From Nitrospinae bacterium CG11_big_fil_rev_8_21_14_0_20_45_15 (lineage in GTDB: Bacteria > Nitrospinota > Nitrospinia > Nitrospinales > VA-1), in NCBI GenBank assembly GCA_002787235.1, contig PCWG01000042.1, forward strand, positions 274,110 through 338,109: DNA of 64,000 nucleotides, in the 5' to 3' direction. Below are positions 16,882-27,628 of the stretch, piece after piece (the stretch's first letter is position 1; every line of letters starts with the position of its first letter). The translations under genes were made by a program, and so were the position numbers. The notes beneath the pieces were generated by a model. The model did not search any database. It had not been told where the DNA came from and saw only the letters and a program-made list of their open reading frames with translations.

Positions 16882-19148
16882 AGATTGTTGGTATTGACTT
16901 CACCTCCATTCCCAGCCCCGAAAAGCCTCTGCCATGCATACATAGCACTTTCAAAAAGAACCAGGGGCTCGTCCTTGAACGTATGGACTTGTTTACGGAT
17001 TTTCATCAGTTTGAAAGTTTCATCGGGCAAAATGACGCTTGGGTATTGGGTATAGATTGTCCTTTAGGACTGCCTGCTACGTTTCTTTCCAAATTCTCCG
17101 ATTCGCAGGAATGGAGTGATTATGTTGCCACCATTGGGAAGATGGGATGGAAGAAATTTGAATCGGCGATAAAAAAATATAAGTCCAAACAGCCATCAAA
17201 ACTTAAAGACAGATTGCGTCTGACAGATGAGCTGGCGCGTGCTTTGAGTCCACTGAAACTTATAAATCCTCCCCTTGCTAAAATGTTTTATGAGCTGACG
17301 CCGCGTTTGTTAGCCGCCGGAGTTTCCGTCTTGCCTTGTCATCCAACCGATGACAAGCGCGTTGTATTGGAAACCTATCCGGCATTATTGGCTCGACGCT
17401 TTGCAGGCAAGTATAAGGGAACTTCCAGAACCTTTACGCATTCAGAAATTCAAGATGCTCGTAAAGCTATTTTAAAAGGGATCGGTTCCGAAGAGTTTAT
17501 TACCGAATTTGGCTTTAAGGTCGATATTGGCGAAGAAATTACGATCAAGGCACTCGAAGATGAGAGAGGAGATGTTCTGGATTCCGTTTTATGTGCTGTG
17601 CAGGCAGGATGGGCCTATCATAGAAAGAACAAAGGCTATGGAATCCCCGGTGCGTCTCATTCAATCATTGCTTCAGAGGGTTGGATTGTTGATCCACGAT
17701 TGGTGACTGAAATGGTGGCCAGTTCGACTTCCTCAAACTATAATTTAACTCAGTTACTGAGTAAGCGTTCGGATCAATCGGATTATTATGCGATCAATTT
17801 GATGAGCCAGGTCAAAAAGCTATCCGATGTGGGTCGGGCTTTATCGGGCAAGCGCGACCTGAATGAGTTGTTGGAAAAAATAGTAACCGAGTCGCGCATC
17901 CTGACCAATGCCGATGGCGGAACTTTATATATTCTTGAAGACAATTCACTGGCCTTCAAAATCGTCCAGAACGAATCACTCAATATTTTTATGGGCGGTA
18001 CGACGGGCAAAGAAATCAGTTTTCCTCCTGTGCAGATGAAGGAATCCAATGTTTCAGCTTATTCCGCGATGAAGGGTATTTCTATCAACATCCCCGATGT
18101 TTACAATTACAAATCCTTCGATTTTACGGGTCCAAGAAAATTCGATGAGGCGACAAAGTATCGCACACAATCGATGTTGGTGGTGCCAATGAGAAACTAC
18201 GAGGAAGAGGTCATAGGCGTTTTGCAAATACTGAACGCACGTGATCCGGATGATAACAAACAGGTCATCCCCTTTTCTGAAAATCATGAAGGTTTGGTAG
18301 AGTCTTTGGCATCGCAAGCCGCAGTTGCACTCAGCAACGTTAATCTCATCAATCAACTGCAAAAAACCAATAGTGAATTGGTCACAACACGCGATCAGGC
18401 ACTGGAGGCCAATCGCGCCAAGAGCGCATTCCTGGCTAATATGAGTCACGAATTGAGGACGCCTATGAATGCTATCCTTGGTTACAGCGAAATCCTTTTG
18501 GAAGATGCGGAAGAGATGGGGCTGGACGATTTCAATGAAGATCTGAAAAAAATACTTTCCTCTGGAAACCATTTGCTTGGATTGATTGATGAAATTCTGG
18601 ATCTTTCAAAAATTGAAGCGGGTAAAATGGAAATATTCCTCTCCACATTTTCTATATTGGATCTGGTAACCAATGCGATGGACAATGTGAAAATCCTGGC
18701 CCAAAAAAACGGCAACCAGTTGGAATTAAATTGTCCTTCAAATATTGGGACGATGAATGCGGACCCTGTGCGTGTCAAGCAAATGCTGATCAATCTTTTG
18801 AGCAACGCCTGTAAATTTACTGAAAAAGGCAAGGTTTGTCTGAAAATTTATCGAGAGACAATAGACAATCAAAAGTGGTTATTTTTTAATGTGATTGATA
18901 ATGGAATTGGTATCGACAAAAGCCAAATCAAACGATTGTTTGAAGAGTTCACGCAAGTTGACGATACTTCGACACGCAAGGTGGGTGGCACGGGTTTGGG
19001 GTTAGCGATCAGTCGACGTTTTTGCCAAATGATGGGTGGGGACATCCATGTTACAAGTGAACTTGGAAAAGGTTCTACTTTCAGTATCAAATTACCCGTC
19101 AAAATTGCGGAAGCCACTCAACTCAAAAGAAGAGCGAGCGATCTTTAG
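16878..19148 (+). CDS. DUF429-GAF-histidine kinase fusion
   Basis: 756-aa soluble protein with no membrane segment. Residues 1-270 form a DUF429 domain ('MKIVGIDFT', '[11 protein letters not shown]', '[18 protein letters not shown]': acidic residues on an RNase H-like scaffold). Residues about 325-495 are a GAF domain. Residues 515-580 are HisKA with H524 in 'SHELRTPMN'; 625-745 are the HATPase with '[12 protein letters not shown]', 'DNGIGI' and '[11 protein letters not shown]'. The ATGA overlap with the hydrolase and the nearby bioF/bioC place it inside a biotin operon. No receiver domain or adjacent response regulator is present. DUF429 proteins normally stand alone, so the fusion is odd. 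Whether DUF429 senses, cuts nucleic acid or is inactive cannot be told. Confidence 0.85.
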   Translation: MKIVGIDFTSIPSPEKPLPCIHSTFKKNQGLVLERMDLFTDFHQFESFIGQNDAWVLGIDCPLGLPATFLSKFSDSQEWSDYVATIGKMGWKKFESAIKKYKSKQPSKLKDRLRLTDELARALSPLKLINPPLAKMFYELTPRLLAAGVSVLPCHPTDDKRVVLETYPALLARRFAGKYKGTSRTFTHSEIQDARKAILKGIGSEEFITEFGFKVDIGEEITIKALEDERGDVLDSVLCAVQAGWAYHRKNKGYGIPGASHSIIASEGWIVDPRLVTEMVASSTSSNYNLTQLLSKRSDQSDYYAINLMSQVKKLSDVGRALSGKRDLNELLEKIVTESRILTNADGGTLYILEDNSLAFKIVQNESLNIFMGGTTGKEISFPPVQMKESNVSAYSAMKGISINIPDVYNYKSFDFTGPRKFDEATKYRTQSMLVVPMRNYEEEVIGVLQILNARDPDDNKQVIPFSENHEGLVESLASQAAVALSNVNLINQLQKTNSELVTTRDQALEANRAKSAFLANMSHELRTPMNAILGYSEILLEDAEEMGLDDFNEDLKKILSSGNHLLGLIDEILDLSKIEAGKMEIFLSTFSILDLVTNAMDNVKILAQKNGNQLELNCPSNIGTMNADPVRVKQMLINLLSNACKFTEKGKVCLKIYRETIDNQKWLFFNVIDNGIGIDKSQIKRLFEEFTQVDDTSTRKVGGTGLGLAISRRFCQMMGGDIHVTSELGKGSTFSIKLPVKIAEATQLKRRASDL

Positions 19149-19215
19149 AGAACCGCCAATCGGTTTTTGATTCAGATATTTTCCCATCCGCATCAGCTTC
19201 AAAATATTCTTCTCT

Positions 19216-19974
19216 ATGAAACCATCCGTATCAGATCCAAGCATCGCCATTGCGAGAAGTTTTTCAAAGCACGCGGATAGTTACGAACGCCATGCTTTGT
19301 TGCAAAAAGACATGGCCGAACAATTGGCTCGATACCTTCCATGCCCACTGCCTGATCGTATTTTAGAGGTGGGTTGTGGTACGGGTTTGTTCACTCAAAA
19401 TCTAATTCAAAAAAAATACACTCAGTTGCATTTGAACGACATCTCCTCAGATATGTTAGTGATGCTTCAAACTCATCTGAATATACCGGCAAATGCGCGA
19501 TTGATTTGTGGAGATGCGTGTCAGCTTGATTTTGAAGTCACTGACTTGATTACAGCAAATGCGGTGTTCCAGTGGTTTGAAAATCCTCAAATGGCAGTGG
19601 AACATTTGAGACAGTTTCTGGCCCCTGAGGGTCATCTCATTTTCAGTGTTTTTGGCCCAAATACACTGAAAAATTTTAGAAGTCTGGCCAAAATTGACGG
19701 CCCCGTTACTTTGTATCCGATGGATACGTGGAAGCACTGGCTAGAAAATTCTGGATTCGTTGTTCAGCAGAGTCAAACGGAACTCAAAGAAACATTTTGG
19801 CCTTCTGCCCGATCTCTCATGAAAAACTTACAACAAGTGGGTGCCGTGCCGATAAGAAAATTATCCTATCGCGAAGTGAAGCGATTGATTGCCGATTATG
19901 AAAGATCCTTTACTACTGTAAAGGGTGTTTCGGCAGAGTGGGAGATATTCTATATTTCTGCCGTATTAACGTAG
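19216..19974 (+). CDS. bioC: Malonyl-ACP O-methyltransferase
   Basis: 252-aa SAM-dependent methyltransferase that caps malonyl-ACP so that fatty-acid synthase can build the pimeloyl chain. The SAM site is 'ILEVGCGTGLFTQNL', followed by 'LNDISSDML' and the BioC-typical 'ANAVFQWFENP'. The N-terminal 'IARSFSKHADSYERHALLQ' matches the family opening. It lies 67 bases after the kinase fusion and 15 bases before the DUF115 gene. The pair bioF/bioC plus the hydrolase supports the BioC-BioH route; bioA, bioB and bioD are not in the window. Confidence 0.9.
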   Translation: MKPSVSDPSIAIARSFSKHADSYERHALLQKDMAEQLARYLPCPLPDRILEVGCGTGLFTQNLIQKKYTQLHLNDISSDMLVMLQTHLNIPANARLICGDACQLDFEVTDLITANAVFQWFENPQMAVEHLRQFLAPEGHLIFSVFGPNTLKNFRSLAKIDGPVTLYPMDTWKHWLENSGFVVQQSQTELKETFWPSARSLMKNLQQVGAVPIRKLSYREVKRLIADYERSFTTVKGVSAEWEIFYISAVLT

Positions 19975-19989
19975 TTTAAAAACCATCCT

Positions 19990-21864
19990 ATGTCTTTGGA
20001 AATCTGGGAAACAAATTTACAGGCTTTAAAAAAATTTCGCCCTCAGTTGGCGCAACGGCTTTCCCTCATTTCCAGCGCGGGAGCCTATAGCGTTCCTCTC
20101 TCCAAGTCGGGAGTCCCCACACTGGTATCTCAATCGACTTCAGGCAATCTAAAATATCTCAACAGTTCTTATGATCCGATCAAAGAAGCGCGTCGGTTGA
20201 TTGAGTCGCATTCAAATTCGGGGATTCCAAATCAAATATTCTATGGCATGGGTTTGGGATACGCTTTGCTCGAATGGAATCAATGTGCGGGCTCAAGGGG
20301 AAACGCCTTTGTTTTCGAGCGCGACCCGGAGTTGGTGAGGTTGGCAATGGAGACATTGAATTTTGAATCAGTGATCCAAAACCCGTCTGTAAATTTCTAT
20401 TTAGAAATTTCTCCAGAGCAATTGTCCGTAATTTTGGAGGATGAAGACTTGTTGGCTCTGGTCATGAATGGATGTCAGAAAATCACATCCCCTTCTGCCG
20501 ATAGTTCGCATTCCCTGTATTATGCCGAATTGGAATCGATGCTGAACCTTTTGATTCAGAGAAAAAGCATCGATATGAAAACGCGTAGTGGTTATTCCAA
20601 AAGGTTTTTTAGAAATACAGTCACCAACTGGCCGCATATTTTAAACAGTCCGGGGATTGACTCCTTAAAAAATACCTTTACGGGTCATACTGCCATCGTT
20701 GTGTCTGCGGGTCCTTCTCTGGATAAAAATATCTCCCTTTTAAAGGTTGCTCAAAAAAATGCGCTCTTACTTGTGGTGGGTACCGCTCTCAAACCTCTGC
20801 TTGAAAGAGGCATCGAACCCGACTTTATTTTTGCGGTAGATCCTGCGTCTTCGGCTTTCAATTGTTTTAAAGGTTTGGTCATTCCCAAGCGGTGTCATCT
20901 TGTTTTTGATCCCGGAACCTGTCCGCAAATTGTCGAAGCTTTTTCGGGAGCGAAGTTCAGTTTTGATTCCAATTTGGAATTGTCACGTTGGCTGGCACGG
21001 ATCAATCAATCCAAGGGTTCTTTGGGAGATATGTTTTCTGTGGCGCATACTGCATTTTTCTTTTCGCATTATCTGGGCTGTGATCCCGTTTTGCTTGTGG
21101 GGCAAGATCTCTGTTTCCAAAAACTCAGACTGCACTGTTCTTCAAGCTATTACAATACACTTCATAGCGATGCGATAACGGCAACTGAAACGGTATCTAA
21201 AAATGAGCAACGTACTTTTGGAAAATACAAAACTTCTGTTCTGCCCACCCTGGATATTTTTGCAAAGAATGCCGTCACCCTCAACAATCTCGAATCATAT
21301 AAAAATCAGTTCACCCAAAACTCTGATATTCCTTGTAAAAATTTCAATGCCAGTGAGGGGGGGATTCCTATCCCTGGAATCCCGAATCATACATTGAGAG
21401 AACTGCTGTGCAAGTATTGCCCATCACCCTTAAGACGAGATGAGAGTGAGTTATTGCGCAGTGCACCAATCAATCATCCGAGTGATCTCAAATCAAACAT
21501 GCTTTTTGTTATAGAAAAGCTGGAAACCTTGCAACAGACATTGTCTAAAATTTATTCGGAATATTTTCCAGATATGATTGATACGAAGAACAAACGATCC
21601 GAATTTGTTCACGCAATGGAATCCTTTTATGTTCAATTATTGCAAGATGAAACGACCATGCGTTTGTTGCAAGAGTATGCGTATGCTGATTTTATCGAGT
21701 GGAGGCGGGCGACAGGTTGTGTGACAAAAGATATGGATGAGGATGTGCAGATCGAAAAGAAATTTGAGCGCGATAGAATTTTCTTGCCGGAACTTCTTTC
21801 TGCAATGGAATACCTGAACGGAGCGATCCGTAACATGGCAGAACAAATTCCAGAAACTTTGTGA
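19990..21864 (+). CDS. DUF115 motility-associated factor (Maf/MptE-like)
   Basis: 624-aa full-length DUF115 protein. The N-terminal part has 'IFYGMGLGYALLEW'; the DUF115 core (about residues 230-420) has 'TAIVVSAGPSLDKNISLL', 'GIEPDFIFAVDP' and 'CDPVLLVGQDLCF'. The core fold is shared with 6-hydroxymethylpterin pyrophosphokinase MptE and with flagellin glycosyltransferases Maf. In flagellated bacteria these proteins attach nonulosonic acids to flagellin, so that is the likely job. It is paralogous to the truncated gene at 1-560. It follows bioC by 15 bases but is not obviously tied to biotin. Confidence 0.82.
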   Translation: MSLEIWETNLQALKKFRPQLAQRLSLISSAGAYSVPLSKSGVPTLVSQSTSGNLKYLNSSYDPIKEARRLIESHSNSGIPNQIFYGMGLGYALLEWNQCAGSRGNAFVFERDPELVRLAMETLNFESVIQNPSVNFYLEISPEQLSVILEDEDLLALVMNGCQKITSPSADSSHSLYYAELESMLNLLIQRKSIDMKTRSGYSKRFFRNTVTNWPHILNSPGIDSLKNTFTGHTAIVVSAGPSLDKNISLLKVAQKNALLLVVGTALKPLLERGIEPDFIFAVDPASSAFNCFKGLVIPKRCHLVFDPGTCPQIVEAFSGAKFSFDSNLELSRWLARINQSKGSLGDMFSVAHTAFFFSHYLGCDPVLLVGQDLCFQKLRLHCSSSYYNTLHSDAITATETVSKNEQRTFGKYKTSVLPTLDIFAKNAVTLNNLESYKNQFTQNSDIPCKNFNASEGGIPIPGIPNHTLRELLCKYCPSPLRRDESELLRSAPINHPSDLKSNMLFVIEKLETLQQTLSKIYSEYFPDMIDTKNKRSEFVHAMESFYVQLLQDETTMRLLQEYAYADFIEWRRATGCVTKDMDEDVQIEKKFERDRIFLPELLSAMEYLNGAIRNMAEQIPETL

Positions 21865-21889
21865 ATGATTCGAAGTGTTTACGGATTGT

Positions 21890-22870
21890 CTATTTGCGTG
21901 AACACTCCAGAATGCTTGATCCATTTGACAGTGGGGAACGCTTGAACTTTCCGAACCCCGTCGCCGTCAATAATTTTTCCGTTTCTGAAAAAGTGTAGCT
22001 CTTTCCTGTTTTAGTGAACATCAGCATGGTCAGCGAAAAGAAAGCCGCATCGACAGGGGAAGTTTCATTTTCCTCTAAAAACAGATCGACCAAAATCAAT
22101 CGGCCAGAGGGTTTGAGGGCGCGATGTATTTTCTTTAAAAGTATTTTATTTTCCTTCGTCGAATATATATGCAAAATATTTGAGAAAAGGACCGTATCAA
22201 ACATTTGTTTGTGATCGAGTTCAAAAATGTCACCCTCTGACATTTCAATGCGATTTCCGGCTTTTTGTTGCGCTATGATTTCTCTAGCAGATTCAAGCGT
22301 TGCAGGGCGGTCCACGAGCATGGCACGGGCTTGTTTTTCATGCTTGAGAATTTCAGCGGAGTAAGAGCCGGGTCCACCGCCTAAATCGAGCAGGTAACCG
22401 ACGGGTTTTCTGGCAACGAATTCTGAAATTTGTGTGGCATACAGTTGGCTTCTTTCATGCATGGCGTAGGTGAATTCTCGCCGAAATTCGGGATCGTCTT
22501 CACCTTCGAACTCAGGAAAATTTCTACCCTCACGAATGACCTTCATCAAGCCACTCCATTCATCGCGATTGGTTTTCCTCAGCATGACATGACCACGTTT
22601 GTAATGTGGACTGTCTTCACAAAAATGTTTGTAGGTTTCGCTGGTGTTGAAATATTTTTTATTTTGTTTTTTTAAGGCTCCCATGCCCGCGAGCGCATTG
22701 AGTAATCGTTCCATCGGCTCAGCTTGTGCTTTTGCCTTGCGAGCCAGGACTGATGCGGTTAACCCGCCATTGCCCAAATGAGTGAATATTCGGAACTCCA
22801 GCGCGGCAAGCAGAATATTGGCTTCTTCCAGTTGATCGATTTTGTCGATGATTTCCTGAAATTTTAACAT
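21890..22870 (-). CDS. SAM-dependent O-methyltransferase (Methyltransf_2 type)
   Basis: 326-aa two-domain methyltransferase. Residues 1-90 form a winged-helix dimerisation domain ('KIDQLEEANILLAALEFRIF', then 'LLNALAGMGALKKQNKKY'). The catalytic domain has the SAM loop 'LLDLGGGPGSYSAEIL', the acidic 'AMLVDRPATLESAR' and the 'SNILHIYSTKENKILL' active-site helix. The architecture matches the hydroxyneurosporene/acetylserotonin O-methyltransferase superfamily, whose substrates vary widely, so no substrate is proposed. Convergent with the DUF115 gene; 20 bases after pabB on the same strand, so probably co-transcribed with it. Confidence 0.8.
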   Translation of the reverse strand: MLKFQEIIDKIDQLEEANILLAALEFRIFTHLGNGGLTASVLARKAKAQAEPMERLLNALAGMGALKKQNKKYFNTSETYKHFCEDSPHYKRGHVMLRKTNRDEWSGLMKVIREGRNFPEFEGEDDPEFRREFTYAMHERSQLYATQISEFVARKPVGYLLDLGGGPGSYSAEILKHEKQARAMLVDRPATLESAREIIAQQKAGNRIEMSEGDIFELDHKQMFDTVLFSNILHIYSTKENKILLKKIHRALKPSGRLILVDLFLEENETSPVDAAFFSLTMLMFTKTGKSYTFSETEKLLTATGFGKFKRSPLSNGSSILECSRK

Positions 22871-22890
22871 GATGTTCTAATCTCCCTTAT

Positions 22891-24366
22891 TTATTGCGAT
22901 GCAAGGGCCAGAGCCTCAAGTAGCGCCGCCGCCTTATGCAGTGTTTCATGATATTCCTTTTCGGGTTCAGAGTCGGCGACAATCCCCGCTCCGACATGGA
23001 AACTGGCATGGCCTTCCCGCATAACGAAAGTGCGAATGATGATGTTGAAATCAAGATGGCCTCCATTGCCAATGTATCCAAAAGACCCGGTGTAGGCACC
23101 GCGTGCGCCGGGTTCCAATTCGTTGATGATTTCCATGCACCGAATTTTTGGGCAACCCGTGATGGTTCCACCCGGAAAAACTGCTTGAAAAATATCTCGA
23201 ATTGTTGTGCCGGGTTTTAAGTCACCTTGGATATTTGAGACGATATGACTGACGTGTGAATATTGTTCGAGAAACATGAGGTCGGTCACTTTCACAGAGC
23301 CGGTTTCGCAGATTCTGCCCAGATCATTACGTTCCAGATCGACCAGCATCAAATGTTCTGCTTTTTCTTTTTCACTCAAAAAAAGTTCCGCTGAAAAAAT
23401 CTTGTCCTCTTCTTCTGTCTTGCCACGTGGGCGAGTGCCAGCAATGGGCCTTGTCTCAATACGGGAACCACTTATTTTGACCAACCGTTCCGGAGAAGAA
23501 CTGATGATGCTTGTGTCTTGCAGTTTTAACAGGCCTGCGAAGGGTGCCGGGTTCACCGATTTCAATTGTCGGTACATTACGAGAGAAGAGACATTGATTT
23601 TAGCGCGAAATTCTTGCGACAGGTTGACTTGGTAAATGTCTCCTTCCTCAATGTATTTCTTTGCGCGATGGACTTTTTCTATGTATTCCGATTGAGTTTG
23701 CAGAGACTGCAAATCGGTATCTTTTTTAGCATATCCTGTGGGATGCGGTGCAGGGGAGGGTGGCACCTCTTTAAAAATATCTTCGATGCGGCGTGCCATT
23801 TCGTCGATGTATTGCAGAGCTGTCTCATAGCTGGCATTGTTTTCTGCATCCACAGTATAAATAATTTTGATCTCTTTACTTTGATGGTCATAGATCAAGG
23901 GGCGATGTGTTTCCATAAAAATTGCATCGGGAAGAGAATTTCCCGCATGTTGTTTTCTTTCAGGAAGCGATTCAAAGAGTTCGTTGGCTTCATAGCTCAT
24001 GAGACCCACCCATCCGCTCCAAAAATGTGGAGCATAATCTATTTCCGTCAAGTCTGGTGGAAAATCGAGTAATTCAAAGGCCAATTCCAGCGGAATCTCA
24101 CGAGTGATTTCTGAATTGCACAGTTCAGCCCGACTCTGATGGATCGTCAAAATACAACCGTCGGCTTGTCCCATGATCGAATAACGTGCAACCGCTTCGG
24201 GGCCTTTACAACTTTCGAATAAAAATGAATAGGGGGCAGGGTAGAACAAACGCTCGAAGAGTTGAGTGATGTCCACACCGGGAACTTTGAGCTGGCCGAT
24301 GACCGGGAAACATGGAGAGGTGTTTTGTAAGCGTTCGAACTCGGCTTTATCAGGGAAAACTTGCAT
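22891..24366 (-). CDS. pabB: Aminodeoxychorismate synthase component I
   Basis: 491-aa chorismate-using enzyme that makes 4-amino-4-deoxychorismate for folate. The TrpE/PabB catalytic domain is intact: 'RPIAGTRPRGKTEEED', 'HLMLVDLERNDLGRI', 'YSHVSHIVSNIQG', 'PGGTITGCPKIRCMEIINEL' and 'AGIVADSEPEKEYHETLHKA'. The 'PGGTITGCPK' box and 'GSFGYIG..DFNIIIRT' favour PabB over TrpE; the Lys seen in E. coli PabB 'PIKGT' is Ala here, as in TrpE and many PabB proteins, so a TrpE role is not excluded. No amidotransferase subunit (pabA/trpG) is adjacent. 20 bases upstream of the methyltransferase. Confidence 0.85.
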   Translation of the reverse strand: MQVFPDKAEFERLQNTSPCFPVIGQLKVPGVDITQLFERLFYPAPYSFLFESCKGPEAVARYSIMGQADGCILTIHQSRAELCNSEITREIPLELAFELLDFPPDLTEIDYAPHFWSGWVGLMSYEANELFESLPERKQHAGNSLPDAIFMETHRPLIYDHQSKEIKIIYTVDAENNASYETALQYIDEMARRIEDIFKEVPPSPAPHPTGYAKKDTDLQSLQTQSEYIEKVHRAKKYIEEGDIYQVNLSQEFRAKINVSSLVMYRQLKSVNPAPFAGLLKLQDTSIISSSPERLVKISGSRIETRPIAGTRPRGKTEEEDKIFSAELFLSEKEKAEHLMLVDLERNDLGRICETGSVKVTDLMFLEQYSHVSHIVSNIQGDLKPGTTIRDIFQAVFPGGTITGCPKIRCMEIINELEPGARGAYTGSFGYIGNGGHLDFNIIIRTFVMREGHASFHVGAGIVADSEPEKEYHETLHKAAALLEALALASQ

Positions 24367-24385
24367 GGTATGAGGGAGTTTACTC

Positions 24386-25594
24386 TTATTCGTATCTCAG
24401 TGCTTCAATAGGATTCATTTTAGAGGCTTTGTTGGCGGGATAAAAACCAAAAAATATGCCAATGACGACAGAAAATCCAAAGGCCAATAAAATGGTATTG
24501 AGCGATACAGCGGTGTCCCATCCTCCCATGGTGGAAACCATTTTCGAGATTGCGATCCCAAACAGAACACCGACGGCACCGCCAAGAAAGCTGATGAGAA
24601 TGGATTCGATCAAAAACTGCTGGCGAATTTCGTTTCGTTTGGCTCCAACTGCCATACGAATTCCTATTTCACGCGTCCGTTCGGTAACAGAGACCAGCAT
24701 GATGTTCATGATGCCGATTCCACCGACCATCAGAGAAATGGCAGAAATGCCTCCCAGCAGATAGGTAAAAGATTGCGCCGCGTCACCCCAACCGGTCAAC
24801 CATTCGGCAGAGTTTTGAACATAAAAGTCATCTTCTTTACCGGCACTGACGCGATGACGTTTTCGCATTAAAATTTCAATGTCTTTGATAACGCGCTCAA
24901 TGTCTTCGATCTTTTCTACCTGCACGTCGATTGACTGGAGATAATCGATTCCAAACAAACGTTTCTGGGCCGTGGTTACAGGAATAAAAATCTGGTCATC
25001 AGGATCAAACCACCTCAAGGACCCTTTTGCGACCATGGTGCCTAAAACAAGGTAATTGTTCCCGTCAATTTTAATCGTTTCGCCCACGGGATTTTTATCT
25101 TCAAACAAGTTTTTGACGACGGTTGCCCCCAGAACAGCGACTTTGCGCGAAGTACGAACTTCACTTTCACCAAAAAATCTTCCGTTGTTCAATTGATAAT
25201 TTGCCAGCCAGGCATAGTCTTTCCCTGTCCCCCGCACTGTACTGCTGACATTTTTGTTGCGAAATTTCAACTGCGCACCCTGTTGTATTTGCGCGGCAAC
25301 ACCAGTGATACCTGCTATTTGAGATTCAATGGCGTCGGCGTCTTCCAGAACAAGCGTAGTGACTTTGTCGGTTGCAACGTGGCGGGTTTTTTTCTCACCC
25401 GGTCTTACGGTGATGATATTTGTTCCAAATTTTGAGATGGTGTCCAAAGTTTTTTGCTTGGAAGCTTCGCCAATGGAGATCATGGAAATAACAGACGCGA
25501 CGCCTATGATCATTCCCAGAGTGGTCAAGAAGGTTCGCATTTTGTTGGCCCAAAGCGCACGCAAGGCCATTTTGAGCAGTCCTAGAATCAACAT
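24386..25594 (-). CDS. MacB/FtsX-type ABC transporter permease
   Basis: 402-aa inner-membrane permease. The first membrane helix (about 20-40, '[20 protein letters not shown]') is followed by a large MacB-like periplasmic domain (about 45-265, '[18 protein letters not shown]', '[19 protein letters not shown]'), then three membrane helices with the FtsX signature '[20 protein letters not shown]'. It ends 'NPIEALRYE', typical of the family. The start overlaps the ATPase gene by 7 bases. Unlike MacB, ATPase and permease are separate chains. Last gene of a four-gene MacAB-TolC-like run. Confidence 0.9.
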   Translation of the reverse strand: MLILGLLKMALRALWANKMRTFLTTLGMIIGVASVISMISIGEASKQKTLDTISKFGTNIITVRPGEKKTRHVATDKVTTLVLEDADAIESQIAGITGVAAQIQQGAQLKFRNKNVSSTVRGTGKDYAWLANYQLNNGRFFGESEVRTSRKVAVLGATVVKNLFEDKNPVGETIKIDGNNYLVLGTMVAKGSLRWFDPDDQIFIPVTTAQKRLFGIDYLQSIDVQVEKIEDIERVIKDIEILMRKRHRVSAGKEDDFYVQNSAEWLTGWGDAAQSFTYLLGGISAISLMVGGIGIMNIMLVSVTERTREIGIRMAVGAKRNEIRQQFLIESILISFLGGAVGVLFGIAISKMVSTMGGWDTAVSLNTILLAFGFSVVIGIFFGFYPANKASKMNPIEALRYE

Positions 25595-26277
25595 GACTCA
25601 TTGTCCTTTGCCAGCGATTCGTCACTGATTATCTTGCCATCTCTCATGCGTATGATGCGTCTGGCCTCCTGCGCGATTTCTTTTTCATGGGTGACTAAAA
25701 TAATAGTGACACCTTCGTTGTTCAGATTGCGAAACAAGGTCATTATTTCTGTACCACTTTTGGTGTCCAGATTTCCTGTGGGCTCGTCTGCCAGTATCAA
25801 TGCGGGATTGTTGACGATGGCTCGAGCGATCGCGACGCGTTGTCTCTCACCACCGGACAATTCATTGGGCTTGTGTCCGGCTCGTCCAGCCAAGCCTACT
25901 TTTTCCAAGGCTGAGAGTGCAATTTTTTTAGAATCGGGGACACGCCCATAGAGTAAAGGAAGTTCTGTATTTTCTAAAGCCGTAGTGCGTGGCAACAGGT
26001 TGAAATTTTGGAAAACAAAGCCAATGTATTGATTACGGACACGGGCTAACTCATTCAGATCCAGATTTTGAATTTCTTGATTTTCCAAACGGTAAATGCC
26101 AGAAGTTGGCAAATCCAGACAACCCAGCAGGTTCATCAATGTGGATTTGCCACTTCCAGAAGGTCCCATTATGGCGACATACTCACCGTTTTCAATCGTG
26201 AAGCTGGCGTTCCTCAGAGCAGAGACCTCGCTCGGACCCATCCGGTAGGATTTGCTGAGATTTTCGATTTTAATCAA
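25588..26277 (-). CDS. MacB/LolD-type ABC ATPase
   Basis: 229-aa ATPase with Walker A 'GPSGSGKS', Q-loop '[17 protein letters not shown]', signature '[15 protein letters not shown]', Walker B '[12 protein letters not shown]' and switch 'LVTHE'. The sequence belongs to the MacB/LolD/FtsE branch that drives mechanotransmission rather than membrane transport by the ABC core. It lies 12 bases after the adaptor gene and overlaps the permease by 7 bases. Confidence 0.92.
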   Translation of the reverse strand: MIKIENLSKSYRMGPSEVSALRNASFTIENGEYVAIMGPSGSGKSTLMNLLGCLDLPTSGIYRLENQEIQNLDLNELARVRNQYIGFVFQNFNLLPRTTALENTELPLLYGRVPDSKKIALSALEKVGLAGRAGHKPNELSGGERQRVAIARAIVNNPALILADEPTGNLDTKSGTEIMTLFRNLNNEGVTIILVTHEKEIAQEARRIIRMRDGKIISDESLAKDNESC

Positions 26278-26289
26278 GGCAGGTGCCTC

Positions 26290-27624
26290 TCAACGAGAGC
26301 GTATGATCCAAAGTATTTTACTGATTGTGGAATTCTTTTCATCAGAGGCCATTGCCGCTTCTTTTTGGATTTTTCGCCAGTCGCCCAACACTACTTTTTG
26401 ACCGACCTGCAATCCCTTTTTGATCTGGACATCTATCAGATTGCCGATCCCGAGTTCAACTTCTACTTCTTCGGGTTCGCCTTGAGCGTTCAGGATGGCC
26501 GCAAAGGTTTTGTCGCCTGTAGTTGTAATGGCTTCTCGCGGAACATAAATTGCGTTGGCGACGCGTTTGATGATTATATCAACATTGGCCGACATTTTGG
26601 GTTTCAACAGAGTTTTACCTTGCCCCAGAATTTCGACTTTTACTTTGAAAATAGTGATACTGCTTTCGATTTCGCCTTGGGGAGCGATGCGCAAGACCTT
26701 TCCCCGCATCACCTTATTTTCAAAGGCATCTGCCGTGATGCGTACATTTTGACCCACCTTGATTCGACCGATATCGGTTTCATCCACATCTGTGATGATG
26801 AACATACGTGACAAATCTGCCAGTTGCGCCAGTGCCGTTCCTCCGCCTACATTGGAAATTCCTGATGCAATGATTTGTCCTTCCTCAACCAGCTTTTTGA
26901 TCACCACACCATCCATTGGCGCAAAAATTTCGGTTTCTATCAAACGTTCTTTTTTTTCTTCGAGCGCAATGCTTTTTCTTTGGACTTCAGCACGTGCCTG
27001 CTCCACTTCATTTTCTTTGATAGCAATGTCGTGGACTGCTTGTTCGGTTGCAGTCTTTTGTGTTCTGGCCTGATTGAGGTTTTCCTGGTTAACTTTAAAC
27101 TCTGTCTGCGCAGAGTCCAGGGCTTCTTGTGCGATGATTTTTTGCTGGAATAAATTCTTTTGACGCTCGAGTTTGTCGATCGAATCTTTTAGATTCGCCT
27201 CGGCCTCAATGACCTCAGACTGGTATCTTTCGAGATCGGTTTTGTAGCGAACTTTTGTCAGCAGGAGGGCAGACTCGGATTTATTGAGACTGGCATTAGC
27301 ACTGGCAAGATCGGCTTCTGCCAGTGACACACTGCGCTTTTCATCAGACTTGTCGAGCTGGATCAGAAGCTGACCTTTTTCAACCCGGTCGCCTTCATTG
27401 AAGGGAAATTCGAGGACTTCACCGCTGGCTTTGGATTTGATCTCGATCTGAAAATGAGGTTCCACCACTCCCTTGGCAGAAGTTTTTACCAGTAGTTCGC
27501 CTTGAGCTACTTCTGCTGTTTTGTATTCTATCTTGGGTTTGTCTTTATCAGTGGTCTGGGGATAATAGCGGATCCCGAGTGCCGTCAGGGCAACCAGTAA
27601 CAAAACGAATAACAACTTTTTCAT
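26290..27624 (-). CDS. MacA/HlyD-type periplasmic adaptor
   Basis: 444-aa membrane-fusion protein with one N-terminal anchor (residues 4-20). The lipoyl halves are at about 60-95 ('SGEVLEFPFNEGDRVEKGQL') and 235-265 ('IFAPMDGVVIKKLVEEGQII'), separated by a long helical hairpin (about 95-230). Beta-barrel and membrane-proximal segments follow ('MFIITDVDETDIGRIKVGQ'). It links the inner-membrane ABC part and the outer-membrane channel of the same operon. Start is 5 bases after the stop of the tolC-like gene. Confidence 0.9.
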   Translation of the reverse strand: MKKLLFVLLLVALTALGIRYYPQTTDKDKPKIEYKTAEVAQGELLVKTSAKGVVEPHFQIEIKSKASGEVLEFPFNEGDRVEKGQLLIQLDKSDEKRSVSLAEADLASANASLNKSESALLLTKVRYKTDLERYQSEVIEAEANLKDSIDKLERQKNLFQQKIIAQEALDSAQTEFKVNQENLNQARTQKTATEQAVHDIAIKENEVEQARAEVQRKSIALEEKKERLIETEIFAPMDGVVIKKLVEEGQIIASGISNVGGGTALAQLADLSRMFIITDVDETDIGRIKVGQNVRITADAFENKVMRGKVLRIAPQGEIESSITIFKVKVEILGQGKTLLKPKMSANVDIIIKRVANAIYVPREAITTTGDKTFAAILNAQGEPEEVEVELGIGNLIDVQIKKGLQVGQKVVLGDWRKIQKEAAMASDEKNSTISKILWIIRSR

Positions 27625-27628
27625 AGGG

